Shown here: positions 36,432 through 44,111 of the stretch, piece by piece
Position numbering within the stretch: the stretch's first letter is position 1
How the letters are laid out: each line of letters begins with the position of its first letter
Source of the DNA: Mesorhizobium sp.
GTDB lineage: Bacteria > Pseudomonadota > Alphaproteobacteria > Rhizobiales > Rhizobiaceae
DNA: 46,058 nucleotides
Reading direction: 5' to 3'
Assembly (NCBI RefSeq): GCF_024710845.1
Contig: NZ_JANJTZ010000011.1
Location: 1 to 46,058, forward strand
Program-made: the position numbers and the translations under genes
The notes under the pieces: model-generated
The model's input: only the letters and a program-made list of their open reading frames with translations
Told to the model about the DNA's origin: nothing
Database searches by the model: none

Positions 36432-37109
36432 ATGTCCGCCAGAGCGGTGATCGCAATCGTGTCTGCGAGCAAGGAAACCGGGGTCCAGCTCGGCGAATAC
36501 CTGCGCCGTCGCGGACACGACGTGACCCTGGCGCACGAAATGTGGTCGGCGAGGCCGCTGTTCGCCGCCAAACCGGATCTGGCGGTAATCGACCTGCAGC
36601 TTCCCGGCGGGTCCGGCCTCGACCTCCTGCGCGACTATGGCGGGGAGGAGGGTCCGGCCTTCGTCCTGGTCTCGTCCGGGCCGGCGCTCATCGAGAAGGT
36701 GCTGGCGCTCGAACTGGGCGCCGCCGACGTCATCGAGGCGCCATTCAACCTGCGCGAGGCGGCGACCCGCATCGGCGGCATCCTGACCCGTCGCGGCTTT
36801 GCCGCGCCCGATCTCCTGCCGCTCGAAAACTCCACCGTCGACCTGAGGGCGGCCCTGGTGATGCATCATTCCGGCGAGGAGGAGCAGCTCTCCGCCGGCC
36901 AGGTGGCGATGCTCAAGCTGTTCGCCGCCAATCCGCACACGGTCATCAACCGCGACGACATCATTGCCGCCGCGCCGGCCGAGAGCTACGAGGCCTTCGA
37001 CCGGTCGATCGATTCCCGCATCGTGCGGCTGCGCCGCAAGCTCGATACCGAGAGCATCGTCACCGTACGGGGCGCGGGTTACCGGTTCGATCCGCCGAAA
37101 GGCGCATAG
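36432..37109 (+). CDS. OmpR-family regulator with degenerate receiver
   Basis: A 225-residue protein: receiver-like domain (1-120) and OmpR winged helix (about 130-222, with SAGQVAMLKLF, SIDSRIVRLRRKLDTE and GAGYRFDP). D54 in AVIDLQLPGGSG is kept, but the acidic pair at the start of the domain is replaced (AIVSASKET), and the lysine normally before PF is alanine (IEAPF, A103). Such receivers usually cannot be phosphorylated in the ordinary way and act constitutively or through a partner. It is divergent from the canonical regulator, and the two starts are 41 bp apart. Confidence 0.88.
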   Translation: MSARAVIAIVSASKETGVQLGEYLRRRGHDVTLAHEMWSARPLFAAKPDLAVIDLQLPGGSGLDLLRDYGGEEGPAFVLVSSGPALIEKVLALELGAADVIEAPFNLREAATRIGGILTRRGFAAPDLLPLENSTVDLRAALVMHHSGEEEQLSAGQVAMLKLFAANPHTVINRDDIIAAAPAESYEAFDRSIDSRIVRLRRKLDTESIVTVRGAGYRFDPPKGA

Positions 37110-37172
37110 AAGGGCGAAGCGGGTGTCTCCCGTCGAACGCCGCACCGTCTGTCTGCCTGCCCCGGGCTGCAC

Positions 37173-37340
37173 CTAGCGAACCACCGAACCCGCCGCGGAC
37201 GCGATCTCGACCGTCGACGCGGCGAGCGCCTGGTCGGCGGCTCGATCCTTCAACACGACCGCACCGACCGCGAGGAGGCCGAACGCGGCCTGCGCGTAGA
37301 GCAGTCCAACCAATATGGTCGATCCGAATTTCGAATGCAT
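37173..37340 (-). CDS. Small membrane protein of unknown function
   Basis: A 55-residue protein with one hydrophobic segment (about residues 8-30, LVGLLYAQAAFGLLAVGAVV) and a short Ala/Ser-rich tail, likely in the inner membrane. GGGAGA lies seven bases before the ATG on the minus strand, which supports this start over longer in-frame forms. It faces the L,D-transpeptidase gene across a shared 318-bp regulatory region. Function unknown. Confidence 0.65.
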   Translation of the reverse strand: MHSKFGSTILVGLLYAQAAFGLLAVGAVVLKDRAADQALAASTVEIASAAGSVVR

Positions 37341-37658
37341 GACCGTTTCTCCCGTTGTCCCGGCTGCCATTGCGGCGCCTGGGCGGTTGTCTTTCATGCA
37401 GCCAGATTGATCGGGCCATGTATCCGGAATGTGCCGCTCGAAACGGCAGTTTGTTGCCATAAGTTGCTGGGAATCCGTGGATTCCGCGGGATCGGAAAGA
37501 ATGCTGCGAAAGGAAACCGGCCGTGTTTCCGAAAATGACGCGAATGGAAACGATTTCGAAACAAAGATGAACGCGGCGTGAAATTGCCGCGATACAGAGC
37601 CAGCGCAAATTCACTCCATCAAGCGCAGCAGACGCTAAACAAACAGATGGAGGCTCCA
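37341..37658. promoter_or_regulatory. Divergent regulatory region with several inverted repeats
   Basis: No gene lies here. Seen: a palindrome GGAATCC-GT-GGATTCC (37470-37485); GGAAAC-N7-GTTTCC (37512-37530); TTCCGAAAATGACGCG (37527-37542), 14 of 16 identical to TTCCGAAACAGACGCG upstream of the gene at 32889; and GATTTCGAAACA (37552-37563), 11 of 12 identical to the motif at 32776. A further GGAAAC lies at 37546-37551. The GC content drops toward the L,D-transpeptidase gene. The region likely binds one or more regulators serving both divergent genes; no clear -35/-10 pair could be fixed. Confidence 0.5.
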
Positions 37659-38123
37659 ATGACCGCTCTTTCCGCCCGTTTCATCAATATCGCCGCGATC
37701 GCCGTGACCGGCCTCGGCCTGTTCTTGGCCGCCGGCAACGCACCCGCCCAGGCTTCGGTTTCCAACGAGGTCGTCGCCCGCATCTCCATCTCCGAGCAGA
37801 AGATGCAGGTCACCGTCGGCGGACGCCAGACCTACGAATGGAAGGTCTCCACCGCGGGCAAGGGCTACGTCACGCCGACCGGTTCGTGGAAGCCCTACCG
37901 CATGCACGAGATGTGGTATTCGAAGAAATACGACAACGCGCCGATGCCGCATTCGGTGTTCTTCACCGGCGGCTATGCGGTCCACGCCACCCCGCACGTG
38001 AAGAACCTCGGCCGCCCGGCCTCGCATGGCTGCATCCGGCTGCATCCGACGAACGCCGAGGCGTTCTACACGCTGGTCAAGACGTTCGGCCAGCAGAATA
38101 CCCGCATCGTCATCGTCAACTGA
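37659..38123 (+). CDS. Periplasmic L,D-transpeptidase (YkuD domain)
   Basis: A 154-residue protein: signal peptide with cleavage after AQA (residue 32), then a YkuD catalytic domain. The active site is SHGCIRLHP, with H123, catalytic C125 and R127, and a second conserved histidine at H109 (YAVHATP). It links peptidoglycan stems or attaches proteins by 3-3 cross-links. It is short: no LysM or other binding domain, so it is close to a minimal catalytic unit. TGGAGG lies just before the ATG at 37659. An intrinsic terminator follows. It may belong to the same regulon as the gene at 32889. Confidence 0.93.
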   Translation: MTALSARFINIAAIAVTGLGLFLAAGNAPAQASVSNEVVARISISEQKMQVTVGGRQTYEWKVSTAGKGYVTPTGSWKPYRMHEMWYSKKYDNAPMPHSVFFTGGYAVHATPHVKNLGRPASHGCIRLHPTNAEAFYTLVKTFGQQNTRIVIVN

Positions 38124-38172
38124 TTTCCCCCGAGCGCAGCGCCGGAGTTCCCCCGGCGCGACCGCTTAACTC

Positions 38173-38213
38173 ACCCCGGCAGGAGGCTGACCTCCCCTGC
38201 CGGGGTTTGTTTG
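38173..38213 (+). terminator. Intrinsic terminator after the L,D-transpeptidase gene
   Basis: ACCCCGGCAGG (38173-38183) and CCTGCCGGGGT (38196-38206) form a perfect 11-bp stem; the 12-base loop can itself pair AGG with CCT. A T-rich run TTTGTTTGT follows. It lies about 50 bases after the stop codon. A second GC-rich stem, GCGCCGG/CCGGCGC, lies upstream at about 38139-38160. Confidence 0.88.
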
Positions 38214-38230
38214 TCATGAGGGTCGAATGT

Positions 38231-39169
38231 CTATTGCCGGCGGGTGGCGCGAAAGAGGCTCGGCGACTGGCCGAATTCGGCGCTGAAGGCGCGGCTGGCA
38301 TGCGCGCTGTCGGAGAAGCCCCAGTTGAGCGCGATCTCGGTGATGGATCGTCCTGCCTGACGCGGGTCGGCGAGATCGCGGCGCATGGCGGCAAGCCTGC
38401 GCGTGCGGATATGCGTCGAAAGGGTACCGCCGGTGGCGGAGAACAGCATGTGCAGGTAGCGCGGCGAGATGCCGAAGCGCGCGGCGATGCGCGACGGCGT
38501 CAGCGCCGGATCGTCGAGATTGTCCTCGACATGGGCCAGGATACGCGACAGCAGGTCGCCGGTGGTGGATGACGACGCGACGGGGTCGAGCAGGCGCCCC
38601 AGGAGGTCGACCAGGATGTCGGCGGCGAGCGGCGCGTGGCCGGCGGGGATGTCGCGCGCCACCTTGGCCAGCGAGGCGAGATGGCCGGCGGCGAGCGCAC
38701 CCAGCCCGCTGCGACTCTCGAGCCGCACGGCGCCGCGCGGCTCGGATGCGACGACGCCGCGACCCAGTCGCTCGCGCGGAACGAGCAGGGTCACCTTGTG
38801 CAGCGGGCGCATGACTTCGAAGCGGATCGGCCGGGAGCCGTCCCAGAGCAGCATGTCGCCGGCGCCGAGGCTCGCCTCCACGTCGTCTTGGCGGACGCGT
38901 TCCTCGCCGGAGAGAACCAGCAGCATGCCGAAATAGTCGCCGTCGGTGCGGCGGATGTCGGCGGCGTCGCGGTAGCCCGACAGCGGGGCGCTGCGGCATT
39001 CGACCACCGAACAGCCGCCGAGCCCGTGCCAGTCGAGCCGGCAGTCGTAGCGCTCGCGGTCGGGCAGGTTCAGCGACCACGGCAGATGCACTTCGCTCAG
39101 CATCGCGCGTGCCGCCGCAGCGCGCAGCGCCTGCGGCTGGTCGATCGATCTCCATGAACCCGAGATCAT
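38231..39169 (-). CDS. AraC-family transcription regulator
   Basis: A 312-residue protein: an N-terminal cupin-like sensor region (about 60-170, with GDMLLWDGSRPIRFEV) and a C-terminal AraC domain of two helix-turn-helices (TPSRIAARFGISPRYLHMLF and SITEIALNWGFSDSAHASRAF, followed by FGQSPSLFR). The pattern resembles the group with an AraC-binding-like domain that reads aromatic or amine ligands, but the ligand is unknown. The start at 39169 has GGGAGGATGTG right before it, better than the ATG at 39187. It is divergent from the alpha/beta hydrolase and may control it. Confidence 0.9.
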   Translation of the reverse strand: MISGSWRSIDQPQALRAAAARAMLSEVHLPWSLNLPDRERYDCRLDWHGLGGCSVVECRSAPLSGYRDAADIRRTDGDYFGMLLVLSGEERVRQDDVEASLGAGDMLLWDGSRPIRFEVMRPLHKVTLLVPRERLGRGVVASEPRGAVRLESRSGLGALAAGHLASLAKVARDIPAGHAPLAADILVDLLGRLLDPVASSSTTGDLLSRILAHVEDNLDDPALTPSRIAARFGISPRYLHMLFSATGGTLSTHIRTRRLAAMRRDLADPRQAGRSITEIALNWGFSDSAHASRAFSAEFGQSPSLFRATRRQ

Positions 39170-39268
39170 CACATCCTCCCGCGCCATGCCTCCCGCCGGC
39201 GCTCGTCGGCGACATTATTGCACCGATGCTTCCCTGTCGAACAAGGCCGATTCCCTCCCGTCCAAGCC

Positions 39269-39287
39269 AGGCCGGCTTTGCCGGCCT
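39269..39287. repeat. AGGCCGGC-TTT-GCCGGCCT palindrome
   Basis: A perfect 8-bp inverted repeat with a TTT centre, in the gap between the AraC-type gene and the hydrolase gene. It is similar in design to the GCCGGCC-TT-GGCCGGC palindrome at 27330-27345 and lies 37 bases before the hydrolase start. Confidence 0.5.
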
Positions 39288-39324
39288 ACGAATCTCGCCG
39301 CGATCATCGCTTTGGGAGGACATC

Positions 39325-40218
39325 ATGCGACGCGACATCGAATTCAGGACCGAGGACGGGGTGACCCTGCGCGGCTGGCACTATAAAGCCAAAGGCGTCG
39401 ACGGGCCGGCGCCGACCGTCATCATGGCGCACGGCTTCACAGCCACGCGCGAGATATTTCTCGACAGCTTCGCCGAGGTGTTTTCGGCGGCGGGTCTCGG
39501 CGTCATCGTCTACGACCATCGCAATTTCGGCGTCAGCGACGGCAGCCCGCGCGGCCATGCCGATCCGTGGGCGCAGATCAACGGCTATCGCGACGCCATC
39601 ACCTGGGCGCAGACGCAGGCCGATGTCGATCCGAACCGCATCGGCGTGTGGGGGTCGAGCTATTCCGGCGGACATGTGCTGGTGGTTGCCGCACTCGATC
39701 GCCGGGTGAAATGCGTCGTGGCGCAGGTGCCGCTGACCTGGGGTTTCGAGACGGCGAGGCGGCTGATCCGCAGCGACCACTGGGCGGGTCTGCGCGCCGC
39801 CTTCGACGGCGACCGCGCGGCGCGCACCCGCGGCGAGGCGGGCGCGATGATGCCGGTAACGGCGCCGGAAGGGCAGCCCTGCGCGCTGCCGACGGCCGAC
39901 ACCTACGAGTTCTTCACCCGTTTCGAACAGGAGCACGAGACGAACTGGAAGAACGAGGTGACGCTGCATTCGATCGAGATGTTCACCGAATACGAGCCGG
40001 CAACCTATATCGCCCGCATCGCGCCGACGCCGCTGATGGTCGTCGTGGCGTCGGGCGACCACCTGACGCCGTTCGACATGACCGCGCGGGCCTACGAGCA
40101 GGCGCTGGAGCCGAAGAAGCTGGTCGTCCTGCCCGGCGGGCATTTCGAGGCCTATACGGGCGCGCCGTTCAAGATCTCGTCGGCGGCGCAGCGCGATTGG
40201 TTCAAGCAGCACCTGTAG
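39325..40218 (+). CDS. Alpha/beta hydrolase
   Basis: A 297-residue hydrolase. The oxyanion motif is IMAHGFTATRE near residue 35, the nucleophile elbow is GVWGSSYSGGH (serine in G-x-S-Y-x-G), and the catalytic acid and histidine appear in SGDHLTPFD and LPGGHFEAY. It resembles the YcjY/dienelactone-hydrolase and X-Pro peptidase-like group; the substrate is unknown. No signal peptide, so it is cytoplasmic. GGGAGGACATC precedes the ATG. It is divergent from the AraC-type regulator and convergent with the oxidoreductase below (24-bp gap). Confidence 0.88.
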   Translation: MRRDIEFRTEDGVTLRGWHYKAKGVDGPAPTVIMAHGFTATREIFLDSFAEVFSAAGLGVIVYDHRNFGVSDGSPRGHADPWAQINGYRDAITWAQTQADVDPNRIGVWGSSYSGGHVLVVAALDRRVKCVVAQVPLTWGFETARRLIRSDHWAGLRAAFDGDRAARTRGEAGAMMPVTAPEGQPCALPTADTYEFFTRFEQEHETNWKNEVTLHSIEMFTEYEPATYIARIAPTPLMVVVASGDHLTPFDMTARAYEQALEPKKLVVLPGGHFEAYTGAPFKISSAAQRDWFKQHL

Positions 40219-40242
40219 ACGAGGGCGCCTCGGCCGGGCGGG

Positions 40243-42693
40243 TTACATCCGCACCCGCTCGGCCTTCGGATCGTACATCGGCTTGAGCGACGGCTCGGCG
40301 GCGAAGCGCTCGCCGGCGATCTCGATCTCGTAGGCCGAGGCGAGATTGTCGGCCTCGCTCTCGCCGGGGCAAGGCACATAACCCATGCCGATCGCGCCGC
40401 CGAGGAAATGGCCGTAATTTCCGGAGGTGACGGTGCCGACGATTTTTCCGTCGCGCACCAGCGCTTCGTTGTGGAACAGCAGCGGCTCGGGATCCTTCAG
40501 CCTGAACTGGACCATGCGGCGGGCGAGGCCGGCCGCCTTCTTGCGCAGCACCGCGTCGCGGCCGATGAATTCGCCCTTGGCCGGCTTCACCGCGAAGCCG
40601 AGGCCGGCTTCGAGCACGTGGTCCTCGTCGGTGATGTCGTGGCCGAAATGGCGGAAGGCCTTTTCGATGCGGCAGGAATCGAGCGTGTGCAGGCCGCAGA
40701 GCTTGAGGCCGAGGTCGGCGCCCGCCTGTTCGATCGCCTCGAAGACATGCGCCGCCTGGTCGGTCGAGACGTAGAGTTCCCAGCCGAGTTCGCCGACATA
40801 GGTGACGCGGTGGGCGCGGGCGAGACCCATGCCGATCTCGATCTCCTGCCAGGTGCCGAAGGGATTTGTCTCGTTGGAGAAATCGTTCGGGCTGATCTTT
40901 GTGATGAGATCGCGTGACTTCGGGCCCATCAGGCAAAGCACGCTTTCGGCGGCGGTGACGTCGGTGATGACGGCGAAGTCCTCGCGCAGGTGCCTCCTGA
41001 GCCACGCGAGGTCGCGCTGGAGCGTCGCGCCGGGGATGACGAGGAAGAATACGGTCTCCGACAGGCGCGAGACGGTCAGATCGCTCTCGATCCCGCCCTT
41101 CGCGTTGAGCATCTGCGTGTAGACGATCTTGCCCGGCGCCACGTCCATGTCGTTGGCGCAGACGCGCTGTAGGAAGGTCAGCGCATCGCGGCCCTCGACA
41201 CGGATCTTGCCGAAGGACGTCATGTCGAACAGGCCGACGCCGGTGCGCACCGCCATGTGTTCGTCGCGCTGGTTGTCGAACCAGTTCTGCCGCTTCCAGG
41301 AATATTTGTATTCGCGCTCCTGGCCGGGCTTCGCAAACCAGTTGGCGCGCTCCCAGCCGGCAACCTCGCCGAACACCGCGCCGCGCGCCTTGAGATGCTC
41401 ATGCAACGGCGAGCGGCGGATGCCGCGGGCGGATGCCATCTGGCGATAAGGAAAATGGTCGGCGTAGAGCAGGCCCAGCGTTTCCGTGACCCTGCTGCGC
41501 AGGTAGGTGCGGTTCTTCTGGAACGGCTGCATGCGGCGGATGTCGACCTCCCAGAGGTCGAAAGGCGCCTCGCCGTCGTTGATCCACTGCGCCAGCGCCA
41601 TGCCGGCGCCGCCAGACGAGACGATGCCGATCGAGTTGTAACCTGCCGCCACCCAATAGCCGCCAAGTTCAGGCGCCTCGCCGAGATAGTAGCGGTCGTC
41701 GGGGGTGAAACTCTCCGGCCCGTTGAAGAAGGTGTGGATGCCGGCCGTCTCCAGCATCGGCATGCGGTTGACGCCCATCTCGAGGATCGGTGCGAAGTGG
41801 TCCATGTCCTCAGGCAACTGGTCGAAGCAGAAATCCTCGCGGATGCGCTCGCCCGCCGGCGGCCAGGGTTTCGCCACCGGCTCGAAGGCGCCGAGCATCA
41901 TCTTGCCGGCGTCCTCCTTGTAGTAGGCGCACTCATCCGGCACGCGCAGCACCGGCAGGCGGCCGAGGCCGGGGATCGGCTCGGTCACGAGGTAGAAATG
42001 CTCGCAGGCATGCAGCGGGATCGAGACGCCATTTTGCTGGCCCAGATCGCGCGCCCACATGCCGGCGCAGTTGATCACGATGTCAGCCTCGATCGTACCG
42101 TGCTCCTCGCCCTTCGCCCAGGACACGCCCGACACGCGGCCGTCCCTGGTGTGGACCTTCGTCACCTTGGTCTGCTCGGAGATGACCGCGCCGCGCTGCC
42201 GCGCGCCCTTGGCCAAGGCCATTGCGATGTTGGCCGGATCGCACTGGCCGTCGAGCGGCAGGTGCACCGCGCCGACGACATCGGAGACGTTGAGATGCGG
42301 ATACATCTCCTTGACCTCGCGCGGCGAGATCTCGCGGACGTCGACATCGAAGGCCCGCGCCACGGTCGCCTGCCGGTAGAGCTCGTGCTTGCGCTCCTCA
42401 GTCAACGCGACCGAGATCGAGCCGACCTGGCGCATGCCGGTGGCGACGCCGGTCTCAGCTTCCAGCTTGACGTAAAGGTCGGCCGAATATTTCGCCAGCC
42501 GCGTCATGTTCTGCGAGCCGCGCAGCTGGCCGATCAGGCCGGCCGCATGCCAGGTCGTGCCGCTTGTCAGCTGCTTGCGCTCGAGCAGCACCACGTCGGT
42601 CCAGCCGAGCTTGGTGAGGTGGTAGGCGACCGAGCAGCCGGACACGCCGCCGCCGATGATCACCGCGCGGGCTTTGGTGGGGAGGGCGGTCAT
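40243..42693 (-). CDS. GcvT-type FAD-dependent oxidoreductase (dimethylglycine dehydrogenase-like)
   Basis: An 816-residue two-part enzyme. The N-terminal DAO-type FAD domain begins AVIIGGGVSGCSVAYHLTKLG and has SGTTWHAAGL, where the histidine is the usual site of covalent FAD in this family. The C-terminal half (about 430-800) is the GcvT folate-binding fold and its barrel (GLFDMTSFGKIRVEG, GELGWELYVSTD, SGNYGHFLGG). Such enzymes oxidise an N-methyl group and pass it to tetrahydrofolate. The substrate could be dimethylglycine, sarcosine or another N-methyl compound; it is not decided by sequence. Its ATG overlaps the aminotransferase stop by four bases. Confidence 0.92.
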   Translation of the reverse strand: MTALPTKARAVIIGGGVSGCSVAYHLTKLGWTDVVLLERKQLTSGTTWHAAGLIGQLRGSQNMTRLAKYSADLYVKLEAETGVATGMRQVGSISVALTEERKHELYRQATVARAFDVDVREISPREVKEMYPHLNVSDVVGAVHLPLDGQCDPANIAMALAKGARQRGAVISEQTKVTKVHTRDGRVSGVSWAKGEEHGTIEADIVINCAGMWARDLGQQNGVSIPLHACEHFYLVTEPIPGLGRLPVLRVPDECAYYKEDAGKMMLGAFEPVAKPWPPAGERIREDFCFDQLPEDMDHFAPILEMGVNRMPMLETAGIHTFFNGPESFTPDDRYYLGEAPELGGYWVAAGYNSIGIVSSGGAGMALAQWINDGEAPFDLWEVDIRRMQPFQKNRTYLRSRVTETLGLLYADHFPYRQMASARGIRRSPLHEHLKARGAVFGEVAGWERANWFAKPGQEREYKYSWKRQNWFDNQRDEHMAVRTGVGLFDMTSFGKIRVEGRDALTFLQRVCANDMDVAPGKIVYTQMLNAKGGIESDLTVSRLSETVFFLVIPGATLQRDLAWLRRHLREDFAVITDVTAAESVLCLMGPKSRDLITKISPNDFSNETNPFGTWQEIEIGMGLARAHRVTYVGELGWELYVSTDQAAHVFEAIEQAGADLGLKLCGLHTLDSCRIEKAFRHFGHDITDEDHVLEAGLGFAVKPAKGEFIGRDAVLRKKAAGLARRMVQFRLKDPEPLLFHNEALVRDGKIVGTVTSGNYGHFLGGAIGMGYVPCPGESEADNLASAYEIEIAGERFAAEPSLKPMYDPKAERVRM

Positions 42694-43877
42694 GCCGAGG
42701 CACTCTTGTCGGAGAGGGAGGCGAGATGCCGCCTGAGCCGCGCCGCCGCCTCGCGCAGCACGGGCTCGGGCTGGCACAGTGAAATGCGGATGCAGCCGGC
42801 GGCCGCGTCGCCGAAGGAAGAGCCGGGCATGACGGCCACCTTCTCGCGGTTCAGCAACCCCCAGGCGAAGGCCTCGTCGTCGGGCTCCACCGCGCGGATG
42901 TCGAGCATGACGTACATGCCGCCTTCCGAGCCGCGGACCATGATGCCGTTGATGCCGCGGATGGCATCGAGGAAGGCGAGGCGGCGCGTGTCGTAGGTGC
43001 GGGCGATCTCCTCGACCCCCCAGTCGTTCTCCAGCGCCTCGATCGCCGCGCGTGAGACGAAATCGGGCAGGCCGTAGGTCGATACGAGGTTGAGGCTGAT
43101 CAACTGGGTAATGAGCGGCTTCGGGCCGGTCAGCCAGCCGATGCGCCAGCCGGTCATGCCGTGGCTCTTGGACATCGAATTGATGACGAGGGTCCGCTCC
43201 GCCATGCCGGGCAGACTGCGCGGCGAGATGTGTTCACCATGCGCGATGGTCCAGTAGACTTCATCGGAGAGCAGCCAGAGATCGTGCCGGCGGCAGATGT
43301 CGGCGATGGCTTCAAGGCTTTCGCGCGTGTAGACCGCGCCGGTCGGGTTGTTCGGCGAGTTGATCAGCATCGCCCGCGTATTCGGCTGGATCGCCTTTTC
43401 GATCGCGACCGGGTCGGGCTGGAACCCGTCTTCGGCATGGGCCTCGACGACGGTGAAACCGGCGCCGGCGGCGCGGAACGTGCCGGGATAGGTGGCATAG
43501 TAGGGCGCCACCACGATCGCGTGCTTGCCGGGATCGAGCGTCGCCTGCACGGCGGCGAAGAGGGCTGCCTGGCCGCCGGGCGTGGCGAGGATCTGCTCTG
43601 GATCGGTCTCCACGCCAGTGCAGCGGGTGGAGAGCTTCGCCATCGCGGCGCGTAGGCGCGGCAGGCCGGGCAACTGGGTGTAATGGTGATGGCCGGCGCG
43701 AACATATTTCACCGCCGCCTCGACCGTCTCCGACGGCGTGTCGAAATCGTGGTCGCCGACAGACAGCATGATGATGTCCTCACCCGCCTGCTTGCGGGTC
43801 ATGGCGGCGAAATGCACCTCCCAGCCGTCCTTGCCGGAGGGGGTGATGCCGGAAATGCGGGCGGAGGGGTGAGGCAC
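42690..43877 (-). CDS. PLP-dependent aminotransferase, class I/II
   Basis: A 395-residue fold-type I enzyme. The PLP lysine is K237 in SMSKSHGMTGWRIG, with N177 in INSPNNPTG, D205 and Y208 in LLSDEVYW, and a final RISLCQP with the carboxylate-binding arginine. It transfers an amino group between an amino acid and a 2-oxo acid, or deaminates a demethylated product. The amino donor cannot be read from sequence. It lies between the small 69-residue gene and the FAD oxidoreductase in the same minus-strand operon. Confidence 0.9.
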   Translation of the reverse strand: MPHPSARISGITPSGKDGWEVHFAAMTRKQAGEDIIMLSVGDHDFDTPSETVEAAVKYVRAGHHHYTQLPGLPRLRAAMAKLSTRCTGVETDPEQILATPGGQAALFAAVQATLDPGKHAIVVAPYYATYPGTFRAAGAGFTVVEAHAEDGFQPDPVAIEKAIQPNTRAMLINSPNNPTGAVYTRESLEAIADICRRHDLWLLSDEVYWTIAHGEHISPRSLPGMAERTLVINSMSKSHGMTGWRIGWLTGPKPLITQLISLNLVSTYGLPDFVSRAAIEALENDWGVEEIARTYDTRRLAFLDAIRGINGIMVRGSEGGMYVMLDIRAVEPDDEAFAWGLLNREKVAVMPGSSFGDAAAGCIRISLCQPEPVLREAAARLRRHLASLSDKSASA

Positions 43878-43901
43878 TGCAGTTTCCTTTGCTCTGAACG
43901 G

Positions 43902-44111
43902 CTATTTGAATGGGCGGAGTTCGAGCTCAGCTCTCAGGGCAACGCGAACCTGTTCGGCATATTCTGGATCGATACCGACTCGCGCGTGGAATTGGCTCGT
44001 GTCGTCGAGAAACTCGAGCGCCTCACGCACGCAATTATAAAAGAGCAGCAGGTCGTCATCAGAAAGCGCTCGCAGGACATTGCCGGAGATTGGAGAAGAG
44101 GCATCAGGCAT
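43902..44111 (-). CDS. Small protein of unknown function in the demethylation operon
   Basis: A 69-residue acidic protein, MPDASSPISGNVLRALSDDD at the start, with ALEFLDDTSQFHARVGIDPE and a helical end ALRAELELRP. No signal peptide or membrane segment. Its start overlaps the homocysteine methyltransferase stop (ATG at 44111, upstream stop TGA 44104-44106), which suggests coupled translation. Longer in-frame forms would sit inside the methyltransferase. It may be a partner or stability factor; no family is recognised. Confidence 0.6.
   Translation of the reverse strand: MPDASSPISGNVLRALSDDDLLLFYNCVREALEFLDDTSQFHARVGIDPEYAEQVRVALRAELELRPFK

Noticed and set aside
33376-36450. A 1024-codon open frame on the plus strand across the kinase and regulator genes
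   Set aside because: Antisense shadow of two genes with complete motifs; the composition is typical of reversed GC-rich coding sequence.
41257-42996. A 579-codon open frame on the plus strand opposite the FAD oxidoreductase
   Set aside because: Complement of a gene with clear FAD and GcvT motifs; no ribosome-binding site or domain.
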